This document shows positions 6,398-15,482 of a DNA stretch of 64,000 nucleotides, piece by piece. The notes below the pieces were generated by a model. That model saw only the letters and a program-made list of their open reading frames with translations. It did not search any database and had not been told where the DNA came from. The DNA is from a bacterium (lineage in GTDB: Bacteria > Armatimonadota > Zipacnadia > Zipacnadales > UBA11051), in assembly GCA_030604405.1 (NCBI GenBank), contig JAUVVY010000014.1, positions 35,668-99,667 on the forward strand, read 5' to 3'. The translations under genes and the position numbers were made by a program. Every line of letters begins with the position of its first letter. Position 1 is the first letter of the stretch.

Positions 6398-9325
6398 CTA
6401 GCGCGGCTCGATGACAATGCAGCAGTGATGCTCGAAGTCGCGGACCGGGATCTGCAAGTCGCGACCCTGCTTGGTAGTGGCGATCTCCTCGCTGTCCGCC
6501 GGATAGAAGGCCCTCTGGTCAGCCCGGCCATCGGCCAGCAGCACCATGCCGCTGACCGGCCCTTCGTCATCGTAATTGAGCAGATGCACGATCAGCCGCC
6601 CGCCCTGTTTGCGCAGGCCGACCTCGACATTGTCAGGTGCATTCTGGGCCCGCATCGGCAGCCGGGCGCCGGCTTCGCGAGCTGCGTGCAGTATCAGGCT
6701 ACGCAGATTCTCCTTGAAGCCCGGCCAGTAGTCCTTGTACAACCCCTTCGGGTAGGCGCTGCCGTCGAAGCTCAGCCCCAAATTGTGCGCGGTCAGCAGG
6801 TACGCCGTCCCCGCGCCGTAACTGCACCTGACAGCGGTGATGTCACCGTTGTCGAAATGGCCGATAATCTGGGCGCTGTCGGCCACCGGCTCGACGGCAT
6901 CATAGTGCCAGTTCTCGCCCAGCTTGACCTCTGCGCCATCGTCGAGCTTCCAGGTGTTTGCGCCGGTCTTGGTCTCGCCGCGCGTGACGCCGAATAGCTC
7001 GGTGAGGGCACCGTAGTCGTCATGCCGGCGGCCCCACTGGTCGCGAGTGCCGACACCTCCGAGCGCTATCAGGCTGCCGCCCTCGTGGCACCAGTCTTTG
7101 AGTAGCGCAGCTTCATCGTCGGTCAAAAGCTCAGCATCTACCAAGATTAAAGATGCAAACCTGGACAGCTTCTCCGGCGTCATGCTCTCTGCAAAAAGGG
7201 CCTCGCAGGGGATCTGCAACTGCTGCAGCGCCTGATAGATGCCGAGGTTGTTGACGTAGTAGTCGGCGGTGCGGGTAGCAAGGGTTGAATGGATGCCCGT
7301 GCGCTCGCTGTAAACCAAACCTACATTCGCTGCGGTGTCGGTGTGGACCAAGTAGGGCTCGATAACGGCCATCTTACCCATGATGTCCAGCGCCGCGTCG
7401 TACATGCCCGGCTTCCAACGCCCCCGGGATTTCGGCACCAGGATGTAGGCGGGCGAGCGGTACTCAGACATGTACACCCAGCACCAGGGATAGACCCCGC
7501 CGGTGTGCGCAAAGCTGATCGCCAGGTCTTTGGCGAACCTGCCCGGCGTGCGGTCGTAGCATGTACCTACGACCAGCAGGTTCGGCCCCTTCGAGTTGGA
7601 TCGCAACAGGTCCATCTGTAGTGCCTCACCGACGTTGGCGCTGTTGTAAGGGTCCATCGAGATCCAGTCCAGCACCGCAGGTACGGTGACGTACGATGCC
7701 CGCTGTGGCGCAGAGGGCAGGTATTGCTGGATAACCAACTGGAAGACCAGGTTGGGGTCCTTGGCTTTGATGTAATCTTCTATGATCTCAAACTGCTGCG
7801 CCATCCACTGGGTCATGAAGCGACGCAACTCCATGCCCATCACCAGGTCGAAATCGGTCTGGATGGTTGTGGGCCGCTCCCATGCGAGCGCATCGGCCAG
7901 CGGAAAGCCGGCGACCTGGTCCTGGTAGCGGGCGGCCAGCCAGGTGCGGAACTCAGCATAGCCCTGCGGGGTGCAGACGTGCTGCTGCGTAATGCTTGGT
8001 TCGTCAATCCCGATGGCGCAGAAGCCGGGCTTGTCGCGGCTCTCCCCGAAGGTCGCGTCAATGCTCTGCTTGGTCTCGGTCAGATCGAACCAGCCGCCGG
8101 CGGGGTCTTTGCGGCCGGCCCAGCTAGCGTAGGCGATATATGGCATGGTGCGCGGCAGCGTGTGCTTGAGATAGTCAGTATGATCCGGGGCCTCGTAGTC
8201 CGGATGAGGATTCGCCAGGAGGATGGTGGGCTTCAACTCCCACAGGGCGCGGCGGGTGTAATCGTCGGACGGGGTGCGAGTGGTGCTGTAGGAGATGATC
8301 CTGTGGAAGCGATCGTTGAGCATCTTCGGGTTGTACTCGACGGTTGCCTCTACAGGCGCCTGCCAATCACCTTCAAGCGCCTTGGCCCGCACGGCGAGGG
8401 TGTCTATCAGCGGCTCCAGTTCAGCCCGCAACTTGCCGATCTCCGCGTTCAGAGCGTCGGTCAGAACCGCGAGCAGTTTGGCTTTTGCGGCGACCTCCGC
8501 ATCAGGAAGCGTGGAGAGAACTACTCCGGTCATCAGGCGGCGGTCGCGGAAGCTCTTCAGCTCGACAAGGGCATCCCGTAGCTCTTCGTCAAGCTCGTCA
8601 CAGCGCTGTCTCAGCGGGGCAACCTGGGCGGGGTTGGCGACCTGGTACTCGACGAGGTCCTCAAGCAGCCACTTGACCACATCCAGCGCGGTGTGGAGGT
8701 CGAATTCGACCTTCACTAGCGCCTGAAAGGTGTCGGCTTCGACGCCAGTGTAGGTGCTCTTGAACTCCTGGACCGTCCTGGAGACCGCCAGTATTTGCAC
8801 ATCGTCAACATAGACCCCGCTGTCCGGCTTCGGGCCGATGGGGTAAAAGCGGACATAAAGCGGATGGCCCGCCTCCCCGGGAGCCGTGAAATGAACAGCG
8901 TACTGGGTCCATTCGAGGTTGGTGAAGTCCTGTGAGACCAGCGTCTTTGTTTCGCCGAGATCGGGATGCCGGTCTATGACCGAGACCCGGAAGGCGCCAT
9001 AGGGCTCGCGGCTGAGGGCGTGGAAAACGATCTCATAGAGCTGGCCGGGCTGATAATTGGTGAACTTCTGCTCGACGACCTGGGTCGCCCCGCCGGGCTG
9101 CCTCCTCATGAATAATGACCACTTGCCTGAGGCGACATTGTCCGTAACCCGGTGCGACACATTGGGCTTATCGGGAAGTCCTCGCCACTTTGTCCAGCCG
9201 GCGATAGTCGTCCCCGGCCCGTCGGCTGGCTCCTCAAAGCCACCGTTAGTTATCAGATTCTGGGCGCATCCCAGACTCGCCAGCAGCAGACAGCACAGTA
9301 AGGTGAACAATATCCGCATCAGCAT
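6398..9325 (-). CDS. Secreted GH42-like protein with CBM and coiled coil (paralogue 1)
   Basis: 975 aa. ATG 9325 is preferred because GGAGG lies 8 nt upstream and gives a lipoprotein-like or ordinary signal peptide (MRILFTLLCCLLLASLGC follows). In order: a carbohydrate-binding-like beta domain opening with LITNGGFEEPADG (to ~200), a charged coiled-coil stretch (~210-320), a barrel-like region with CAIGIDEPSITQ (a likely acid Glu) and WISMDPYNSANVGEA, then a glutamine-amidotransferase-like domain (NVGLVYSERTG to LIALGGVGTRDQW), as in the trimerisation domain of GH42 beta-galactosidases, and a beta tail. It probably hydrolyses a glycan on the cell surface; substrate unknown. It is the tandem paralogue of the next gene, 72 bp apart, same strand, likely co-transcribed from 12310. 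Confidence 0.7.
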   Translation of the reverse strand: MLMRILFTLLCCLLLASLGCAQNLITNGGFEEPADGPGTTIAGWTKWRGLPDKPNVSHRVTDNVASGKWSLFMRRQPGGATQVVEQKFTNYQPGQLYEIVFHALSREPYGAFRVSVIDRHPDLGETKTLVSQDFTNLEWTQYAVHFTAPGEAGHPLYVRFYPIGPKPDSGVYVDDVQILAVSRTVQEFKSTYTGVEADTFQALVKVEFDLHTALDVVKWLLEDLVEYQVANPAQVAPLRQRCDELDEELRDALVELKSFRDRRLMTGVVLSTLPDAEVAAKAKLLAVLTDALNAEIGKLRAELEPLIDTLAVRAKALEGDWQAPVEATVEYNPKMLNDRFHRIISYSTTRTPSDDYTRRALWELKPTILLANPHPDYEAPDHTDYLKHTLPRTMPYIAYASWAGRKDPAGGWFDLTETKQSIDATFGESRDKPGFCAIGIDEPSITQQHVCTPQGYAEFRTWLAARYQDQVAGFPLADALAWERPTTIQTDFDLVMGMELRRFMTQWMAQQFEIIEDYIKAKDPNLVFQLVIQQYLPSAPQRASYVTVPAVLDWISMDPYNSANVGEALQMDLLRSNSKGPNLLVVGTCYDRTPGRFAKDLAISFAHTGGVYPWCWVYMSEYRSPAYILVPKSRGRWKPGMYDAALDIMGKMAVIEPYLVHTDTAANVGLVYSERTGIHSTLATRTADYYVNNLGIYQALQQLQIPCEALFAESMTPEKLSRFASLILVDAELLTDDEAALLKDWCHEGGSLIALGGVGTRDQWGRRHDDYGALTELFGVTRGETKTGANTWKLDDGAEVKLGENWHYDAVEPVADSAQIIGHFDNGDITAVRCSYGAGTAYLLTAHNLGLSFDGSAYPKGLYKDYWPGFKENLRSLILHAAREAGARLPMRAQNAPDNVEVGLRKQGGRLIVHLLNYDDEGPVSGMVLLADGRADQRAFYPADSEEIATTKQGRDLQIPVRDFEHHCCIVIEPR

Positions 9326-9397
9326 TGCTATTGCCTCCATTTGTCTGAGGGCTCGCACATCTAGATAGCTGGCCATAGGGTCGCTGGACTGGAAGTA

Positions 9398-12310
9398 CTA
9401 GCGCGGCTGGATGACGATGCAGCAGTGATGCTCGAAGTCGCGGACCGGGATGTGCAGCTCGCGACCGCGCTTGGTAGTGGCGATCTCCTCACCATCTGCC
9501 GGATAGAAGGCCTTCTGGTCAGTGCGGCCGTCGGCCAGCAGCGCCATGCCGCTAACCGGCCCTTCGTCATCGTAATTGAGCAGATGCACCACCAGCCGCT
9601 CGCCCTGTTTGCGCAAGCCGACTTCGACATTCTCCGGAGCATTCTCGGCGCGCACTGGCACGCGGCCACCAGCCTCGCCGACGGCATCCAGCACCAGCTT
9701 GCGCAGGTTGTCCTTGAACCCGGGCCAGTAATACTTGTACATGCCCTTCATGTATTTGCTGCCGTCAAAGCTCAAGCCCAGATTGTGGGCCGTGAGCAAG
9801 TACGCCCGGCCCTGGCCATAGCTGTTGCTGACAGCGGCGATGTCACCGCTGTCGAAATGGCCGATGACCTGTGCAGTATCAGCCGCAAGCTCGACGGAAT
9901 CGTATTGCCACGTATCAGGCAGCTTGACCTCTGCGCCGTCCTCCAGTTTCCAGGTCTGTGCGCCGCTCGTGGCTTCAGCGCGCTTGACGCCAAACAGCTC
10001 CGTAAGCTCGCCGTAGTCGTCGTGCTGGCGGGCCCACTGGTCGCGAGTGCCCACACCGCCAAGTGCTATCAGGCTGCCGCCTTGCCGGCACCAGTCTTTC
10101 AGCAGAGCGACTTCATCGTCGGTCAAAAGTTCAGCATCTACCAAGATTAAAGATGCAAACTTGGACAGCTTCTCCGGCGTCATGCTCTCTGCAAAAAGGG
10201 CCTCGCAGGGGATCTGCAACTGCTGCAGCGCCTGATAGACGCCCAGGTTGCTGCTGTAGCATTGAGGGACGTCAGGAAGGCTGCCGTAGATGCCGGTACG
10301 CTCGCTATAGACCAGCCCCACGTTTGCGGCCGTCTCGGTGTGGATGAGATATGGCTCGATAGCTGCCATCTTGCCCATGATGTCCTGGGCGGCCTCGTAC
10401 ATGCCCTCTTTCCAGCGGCCGCGGTACCGGACCGGCCATGCGCCTGTAGTTATCCCCACCGGCGCGCGGTGCCTGGCCATGTACACCCAGCACCAGTTCC
10501 ACACTCCGCCGCAGTGTGCAAAGCTGATGGCCATGTCCTTGGCGAAGCGGCCAGAGGTGCGGTCATAGCAGGTACCGACGATCAGCAGGTTGGGCCCCTT
10601 AGAATTGGAGCGCAATAGATCCATCAACATCGCTTCACCCACATTGGCGCTGTTGTAAGGGTCCATACCGATCCAATCCAAGGCGGCAGAAGTTGTGACG
10701 TACGAGCAACGCTGTGGCGCAGAGGGCACGAATTGCTGGATGCCGACCAACAGTACCGCGTTGGGATTCTTGGAATGGATGTAATCCTGTATCTGCTTAA
10801 GCCTGTGGGCGAACCAGTAGGTCTTGAACTGCTGTAGCTCCATCCATACAACCTGATCGAAATCGGTCTCGATGTTCTCGGGTAGCTCCCACTTCAGCGC
10901 TTCGGCGATAGGAAAGCCGCCTACCTCATCGGCATAGCGAGAGGCGAGCCAGCTACGAAATTGGGCATAGCCTTCTGGAGTGGTGACAGCCTCATCGCTA
11001 ATGCTAGGCTCATCGATCTCGAACCCGCTGAAGCCCGCCTCATCTCCGATCTCATCGAAAGTGGCGTCTATGGACTGTTCGGTGGCCGACAAGTCAAACA
11101 ACCAGCCATCAACTCGGGTGCCTTCGATGTAAGGGATCGTGCGCGGCTGATTGAATCTGAGAAACTCGGCCCGGTTATCCTTTCTGGCCTCGTTGCGCCC
11201 GCAGTAGCTCTGGATCGCGGTTGGCTGAAGCTCCCACATCGAGCGGTGCAGGTACTCACTGGCGGGCATGTATCCATGGTATGAGATGATGCGGTGGAAG
11301 CGGTCGTTGAGCATCCCAGGGCTGTAAGTTGCGGTGCGCTGGACGGGCGGCTGCCACCCCGGCGCCGCGCCATCTATTTGCTCGCGGAATGAGGCGATTT
11401 GTGGCTGCAGGTCGGCGCTTGCTGCGTCAATGGCGGCATCCAGGTCGTTGACCAGCTTCTCCAACTGCTCAGTTCTCTCGTCGATCTCATCATCAGGAAG
11501 GGCTGAGAGTACGATGTCCGAAAAGAGGTTCTGCTCGCGCAGGTCTTGCAGTTGCTCGATGCGCGCCTGGACCTCGGCGTCCAGTTCTTCAGCCTGCCTG
11601 CGCAGTGGCGCGAGCTTGTCGTCTGCGGCGGCCTGGTGTGTCGCCATATCCTCCAGGCGCCATCTGGCGGCATGAAGTTTGGTCTCCAGGTCGAAGATCA
11701 ACTGGGTGATTGCGTTGAAGGTGTCGAGCTCGATCTTGTGGTAAGCTATCGTGAATTCCACCGCAGCACCAGACACAGATAGCACGCGCACGTCATCTAT
11801 GAAGACGGCACTATCCATCTTCGGCCCGCGCGGGTAAAAGCGCAGGGCAAGTGGATGGCCGGCTTCCTCGGGTGCAGTGAAACGGAGGCTGTACTGCGTC
11901 CAGTCCAGATTGGTGTAAGCTTTGTTCACCACCACGCGCTGCCTGGGAGTCGCGGCCCGGTCGAGCACGTCCACGTTGAAGGAGTCGTACGACTCGGCGC
12001 TGCGGGCCTGGAAAACGATCTCATAGAGCTGGCCGGCCTGGTACTCCTTCAGCGTCTGCCGCACCACCTGGGAGCCGCGTGCTACGTTCATCTTAATAAA
12101 CAGCGCCCAGTCTCCCTCGGTCTTCTGGTCCGTTACACGGTAAGCCGTCTGCGCAGAGGACTGCCAGCGGCCCCAAGGGGTGATGGTAGTTGGCGCGCCG
12201 TCGGCCGGCTCTTCGAAGCCGCCATTGGTGACCAAATCCTCGGCGCTTGCCGAACTTACCAGCACCAGACAGCACAACAGCATGAACGCGATTCGCAGTA
12301 ACACTGTCAT
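9398..12310 (-). CDS. Secreted GH42-like protein with CBM and coiled coil (paralogue 2)
   Basis: 970 aa with the same domain order as the gene at 6398-9325: signal peptide (MTVLLRIAFMLLCCLVLVSS), CBM-like domain (LVTNGGFEEPADG), Glu/Gln-rich coiled coil (~205-310), barrel with FEIDEPSISDE and WIGMDPYNSANVGEA, amidotransferase-like domain, and beta tail ending FEHHCCIVIQPR. Most of the length is clearly homologous at protein level; one 140-nt stretch is nearly identical in DNA (see findings). Start: ATG 12310 fits the signal peptide but has only AGGTG directly before it; ATG 12358 (GAGGA upstream) would add 16 residues. The pair most likely arose by tandem duplication. The catalytic assignment is inference from the GH42-like C-terminal half. 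Confidence 0.7.
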   Translation of the reverse strand: MTVLLRIAFMLLCCLVLVSSASAEDLVTNGGFEEPADGAPTTITPWGRWQSSAQTAYRVTDQKTEGDWALFIKMNVARGSQVVRQTLKEYQAGQLYEIVFQARSAESYDSFNVDVLDRAATPRQRVVVNKAYTNLDWTQYSLRFTAPEEAGHPLALRFYPRGPKMDSAVFIDDVRVLSVSGAAVEFTIAYHKIELDTFNAITQLIFDLETKLHAARWRLEDMATHQAAADDKLAPLRRQAEELDAEVQARIEQLQDLREQNLFSDIVLSALPDDEIDERTEQLEKLVNDLDAAIDAASADLQPQIASFREQIDGAAPGWQPPVQRTATYSPGMLNDRFHRIISYHGYMPASEYLHRSMWELQPTAIQSYCGRNEARKDNRAEFLRFNQPRTIPYIEGTRVDGWLFDLSATEQSIDATFDEIGDEAGFSGFEIDEPSISDEAVTTPEGYAQFRSWLASRYADEVGGFPIAEALKWELPENIETDFDQVVWMELQQFKTYWFAHRLKQIQDYIHSKNPNAVLLVGIQQFVPSAPQRCSYVTTSAALDWIGMDPYNSANVGEAMLMDLLRSNSKGPNLLIVGTCYDRTSGRFAKDMAISFAHCGGVWNWCWVYMARHRAPVGITTGAWPVRYRGRWKEGMYEAAQDIMGKMAAIEPYLIHTETAANVGLVYSERTGIYGSLPDVPQCYSSNLGVYQALQQLQIPCEALFAESMTPEKLSKFASLILVDAELLTDDEVALLKDWCRQGGSLIALGGVGTRDQWARQHDDYGELTELFGVKRAEATSGAQTWKLEDGAEVKLPDTWQYDSVELAADTAQVIGHFDSGDIAAVSNSYGQGRAYLLTAHNLGLSFDGSKYMKGMYKYYWPGFKDNLRKLVLDAVGEAGGRVPVRAENAPENVEVGLRKQGERLVVHLLNYDDEGPVSGMALLADGRTDQKAFYPADGEEIATTKRGRELHIPVRDFEHHCCIVIQPR

Positions 12311-12498
12311 CACCTGAGTTCTGTGGATGTTGTACGTATCGCTTCGCGAGTACACCATTCCTCAGCGACGGAGATAACTCCTGCCTGTTGGCTCTGCGGG
12401 TTCGTTGGGAACGCGGAAGAGAGGACGGAAAAAGAGGCCCCAATGTTTGGGAGGTAGAAGGGGACGGAACGGCACTACAGAGTCCGGCAGGATGCCTA

Positions 12499-12570
12499 AC
12501 CCACGCCTTCGGCGCGGGTACCCGACGAGATAGAAAAGGCATTGCCAGGCTGGAAAGCCTGGCCCACGCG
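12499..12570 (+). repeat. Two adjacent dispersed hairpin repeats between divergent genes
   Basis: 12499-12523 is a CCCACGCC-TTC-GGCGCGGG hairpin followed by TACCC, and 12544-12570 is a GGAA-loop hairpin (CCAGGCT-GGAA-AGCCTGG then CCCACGCG). They fill the 311-bp gap between the divergently transcribed genes at 12310 and 12622; promoters for both must lie here, but I cannot point to boxes with confidence. Confidence 0.6.
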
Positions 12571-12621
12571 ACAGAAGGACGAAGGGCGCGGCGCTCGGAG
12601 CTCTGCCAGTGTGAAAATGCG

Positions 12622-13731
12622 ATGATGTCAGCCAAGGCCGCCATGACAATCGAGCAGAGAGTGCTGACTGCGCTGAGGTGCGAGCAGCCGGACCGCGTGC
12701 CCGTCTTCATCTACTTGAATCCCTACGTCGAGAGCTGGCACACCGCCGACTCGTCGTATGCTGATGTCCTGAAAGCGTGCGAGCAGTATGCTGATGTGAT
12801 CTACGACTGGGGGTTCCCATCCGGCTTGTTCCACACCGCCGCCCAGTTGAGGACCGAGACGCGGCAGTTGGAGGACGGGCGGACTGAGCATATCTGCCAC
12901 ACGCCCGCAGGCCCGATCACCTCTATCAGCCGGGACGATTGGCGCGGCGGCGGAACCATCAAGCGATGGATAACACAGCCCGAAGACGTGGAACGGATAC
13001 TGTCGATTCCATACGTGCCACAGCGGCCGGATCTGACCGAGTTCTTCGAGACCAAGAAGCGTCTGGAGGGGAAGTGTCTCGCCCAGGCCACCTTCCAGGA
13101 CCCGATCTGCTGCGCCGGCATGTTCGACGAGACGACGGTGGCGCTCTGGACGCTCGAGAGGCGCGATCTGATTAAACGCATGCTCGACGCGGCCTTTGAG
13201 CGCATCATGGATCAGTTGCGATACTGCCTCGAAAACGATGTGGGGCCGGTCTATTACTTCAACGGCCCCGAGTACGCGCTGCCGCCGCTGATGTCGCCGG
13301 CCGATTTCGAGGAGTTCGTCACCGAGTACGACACCAAGCTGGTTGAACTGATTCATTCGTACCCGGACAAGTACGTCATTATCCACAGCCACGGCAAGGT
13401 GAACCAGTTTCTCGAAAGTTTCGCCAGCACAGGGATCGACGGCCTGAATGTGCTTGAGCCGCCGCCAATCGGCGATGCGATCCTGTCCGACGCGAAAGCG
13501 CGCATCGGGGATCGCGTTTGTCTCATCGGTAACATTCAATACGATGACCTGGCCCGCGGGACCGAGCAAAAGATCGAACGGCTCGTTGCGGAAGCGATCG
13601 CACAGGGCGGCCCAGGTGGAGGCTTCATCCTGTCGCCGTGCGCATCGCCCTACGAAAGGCCGCTGCCGGAGAAGGCGTCGAATAACCTGATTCACTACTT
13701 ACAGATGGCGATGAAGCACGGGGGATACTGA
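12622..13731 (+). CDS. Uroporphyrinogen decarboxylase (URO-D) family protein, methyltransferase-like
   Basis: 369 aa, about the usual length for the family. The open frame extends to 12388 but crosses the hairpin repeats, so the start is placed at ATG 12622 (ATG 12643 is possible). The opening MTIEQRVLTALRCEQPDRVP is the URO-D/MtaA-type N-terminus, and GLNVLEPPPIGD, GNIQYDDLARG and GFILSPCASPYE are the later barrel strands. IIHSHGK and LSPC sit where MtaA-type methyltransferases carry zinc ligands, so a corrinoid- or cofactor-linked methyl transfer is more likely than haem synthesis (no hem genes nearby). It is the first gene of an operon with 13890-17790. No corrinoid protein is encoded in the window, so the partner and substrate are unknown. 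Confidence 0.75.
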   Translation: MMSAKAAMTIEQRVLTALRCEQPDRVPVFIYLNPYVESWHTADSSYADVLKACEQYADVIYDWGFPSGLFHTAAQLRTETRQLEDGRTEHICHTPAGPITSISRDDWRGGGTIKRWITQPEDVERILSIPYVPQRPDLTEFFETKKRLEGKCLAQATFQDPICCAGMFDETTVALWTLERRDLIKRMLDAAFERIMDQLRYCLENDVGPVYYFNGPEYALPPLMSPADFEEFVTEYDTKLVELIHSYPDKYVIIHSHGKVNQFLESFASTGIDGLNVLEPPPIGDAILSDAKARIGDRVCLIGNIQYDDLARGTEQKIERLVAEAIAQGGPGGGFILSPCASPYERPLPEKASNNLIHYLQMAMKHGGY

Positions 13732-13889
13732 TAAGGAAGCGTCATCAATAATGGATTTCGAGCAGTTCAGCGGCGAGCACGAGCGCGAGGATTGATCGGC
13801 AGGCCGAGGCAAAGGTTTCGCTTCAGGCGGCAGGGAAAACCTCAGACGCGCGGACTGCCAAATCATTATGCCCTACGGGTGAAAGCCAC

Positions 13890-14585
13890 TTGGAGAAGGC
13901 AGACCTGAGCAAGATCGCCGTCCAAGTATCGCTGGACGTCACTTCGATTGACCAAGCACTGGCAATGGCTCGCGGCGCTGTCAGCGCAGGCGTGGATTGG
14001 CTGGAGGCCGGCACGCCGCTGATCCTGGCCGAGGGGCTTGGAGCCGTCCGCGCATTGCGCGAGGAGTTCCCCGACCACCCCATCGTCGCGGACCTGAAGA
14101 CTATGGATGGCGGCGGCCTGGAGGCGGAGATGATGTTTGATGCCGGCGCTACTTTTGCTGTGGTCATGAGCCAGGCACACTGGGCGACGGTCAAAGAGGT
14201 CGTGCTCATGGCCCGCGAGAGGGGCGGCAAGGTCATGGCCGATGTGCTTAATGCGCCGGACAAGGCCGAAGCTGCGTGGCGGATGGCGGAGCTGGGTGCC
14301 GACTACATCATCGCCCACCTGGGCTACGACGAGCGCCGTCATGTCTCCGGTCTCAGCGCCCTCGACGACCTGGAGCGGATCGTCGAGGCCGTGGACATTC
14401 CGGTGCAAGCTGTCGGCGGACTGTCTATAGATGAAGCCGTAGAATCGCTGCGAGTCGGGGCGCGCTCGGTGGTCATCGGCGCGCCGCTAGCCATTCAGGG
14501 CGACCGCTTCGCCATCAGCGACGAGTTCGAGGACATCCTGCAGCAAGTCGTGCGCCGTGTGGACGAATTCAGGAGACAAGCGTAA
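13890..14585 (+). CDS. OMP-decarboxylase superfamily enzyme (3-hexulose-6-phosphate synthase / keto-gulonate-P decarboxylase-like)
   Basis: 231 aa, about the family length (~210-225). The signature is plain: ALAMARGAVSAGVDWLEAGT with Glu on strand 1, IVADLKTMDGGG (the D-x-K-x-x-D motif) on strand 3, then DVLNAPDK, AHLGYDERRH and the phosphate-binding AVGGLSIDEA and VVIGAPLAI. The family either condenses formaldehyde with ribulose-5-P or decarboxylates 3-keto-L-gulonate-6-P; no hxlB-type isomerase is next to it, and the neighbours are sugar genes, so a decarboxylase or aldolase step on a sugar phosphate is my inference. The start is TTG 13890 (GGGTGAAAG upstream); no in-frame ATG lies near. 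The stop touches the next start (TAAATG). Confidence 0.8.
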   Translation: MEKADLSKIAVQVSLDVTSIDQALAMARGAVSAGVDWLEAGTPLILAEGLGAVRALREEFPDHPIVADLKTMDGGGLEAEMMFDAGATFAVVMSQAHWATVKEVVLMARERGGKVMADVLNAPDKAEAAWRMAELGADYIIAHLGYDERRHVSGLSALDDLERIVEAVDIPVQAVGGLSIDEAVESLRVGARSVVIGAPLAIQGDRFAISDEFEDILQQVVRRVDEFRRQA

Positions 14586-15476
14586 ATGGCACCGCCACGA
14601 ATCTCAGCGTTTCCGAAGTGCTATCTGGAGGACATTGCTCTGGGGCGGATGTCGCTGCTGGGTTGGATAGATATGTCCGTGGAGTTGGAGCCGGAGGGCC
14701 TGGAACTGTACAGTGGCTGGCTGCACGACAGGTCATCGGGTGCGCTGGCTGAAGTGAAGCGCCGCGCTGACAGTTATGGCCTGCCACTTGCGATGATGTG
14801 CCATTCGCCCGACTTTACCAAGCCAGAGCCGGAGGCGCGCCAGGCCGAAATTGATGGCCAGGTTGAAATGATTCGCGTGACGGCCGAGCTCGGCGGGCAG
14901 TACTGCCGCACGCTTTCAGGACAGAAGCGACCCGAGCTGAGCGTGGACGAGGGCGTTGACCGCGTGGTCTGTTGCATCGAAGCGTGCCTGCCTGAGGCGG
15001 AACGCTGCGGCATTTACCTCGTCATCGAGAATCACTACAAGGACAGCTTCTGGCGCTACCCGGAGTTCGCCCAGAAGATGAACGTATTCCTGCAGGTGAT
15101 CGAGCGCATAGACTCGCCCTGGTTCGGGGTACAGTTCGACCCGTCGAATAGCGTTATCGCGGGGGAGGACCCGGTGGAGTTGCTGCGCCACGTCAGCGGC
15201 CACGTCCTGACCATGCACGCCTCGGATCGCTACCTGGCGCCGGGACATTCGCTGGATGAACTGAGAGAGGCCGAGGGCGAACTCGGCTACGCGGATATCT
15301 TGCACCACGGGGTGACCGGCCAGGGGCTGAATGACTATGATGCTATCTTCGCCATCCTGCGCGATAGCGGCTTTGACGGGTGGATTTCGATAGAGGACGG
15401 AATAAACGGTATGGACGAGATGCGCCAGTCCATTGATTTTCTCAAAGCCAAGCGCAAACAGTACTACGGAAAGTAG
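14586..15476 (+). CDS. Sugar phosphate isomerase/epimerase (xylose-isomerase-like TIM barrel)
   Basis: 296 aa. The AP-endonuclease-2-type barrel is recognisable: VELEPEGLELY near the N-terminus, then YLVIENHYKD (metal-binding Glu), WFGVQFDPSN (Asp), VLTMHASDRY (His/Asp) and GWISIEDGINGM (C-terminal Glu), a full set of divalent-metal ligands. It probably isomerises or epimerises a keto-sugar or its phosphate. ATG 14586 follows the previous stop directly, so it is almost certainly translated in coupling with the decarboxylase-like gene, and it ends 6 bp before the next start. The C-terminus is basic (KAKRKQYYGK). The substrate cannot be read from sequence. Confidence 0.8.
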   Translation: MAPPRISAFPKCYLEDIALGRMSLLGWIDMSVELEPEGLELYSGWLHDRSSGALAEVKRRADSYGLPLAMMCHSPDFTKPEPEARQAEIDGQVEMIRVTAELGGQYCRTLSGQKRPELSVDEGVDRVVCCIEACLPEAERCGIYLVIENHYKDSFWRYPEFAQKMNVFLQVIERIDSPWFGVQFDPSNSVIAGEDPVELLRHVSGHVLTMHASDRYLAPGHSLDELREAEGELGYADILHHGVTGQGLNDYDAIFAILRDSGFDGWISIEDGINGMDEMRQSIDFLKAKRKQYYGK

Positions 15477-15482
15477 GCGCCC

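Noticed and set aside
12388..12621. N-terminal extension of the URO-D-family gene
   Set aside because: The extension is encoded by two dispersed hairpin repeats and a low-complexity leader; family N-termini begin at about MTIEQRVLTALR.
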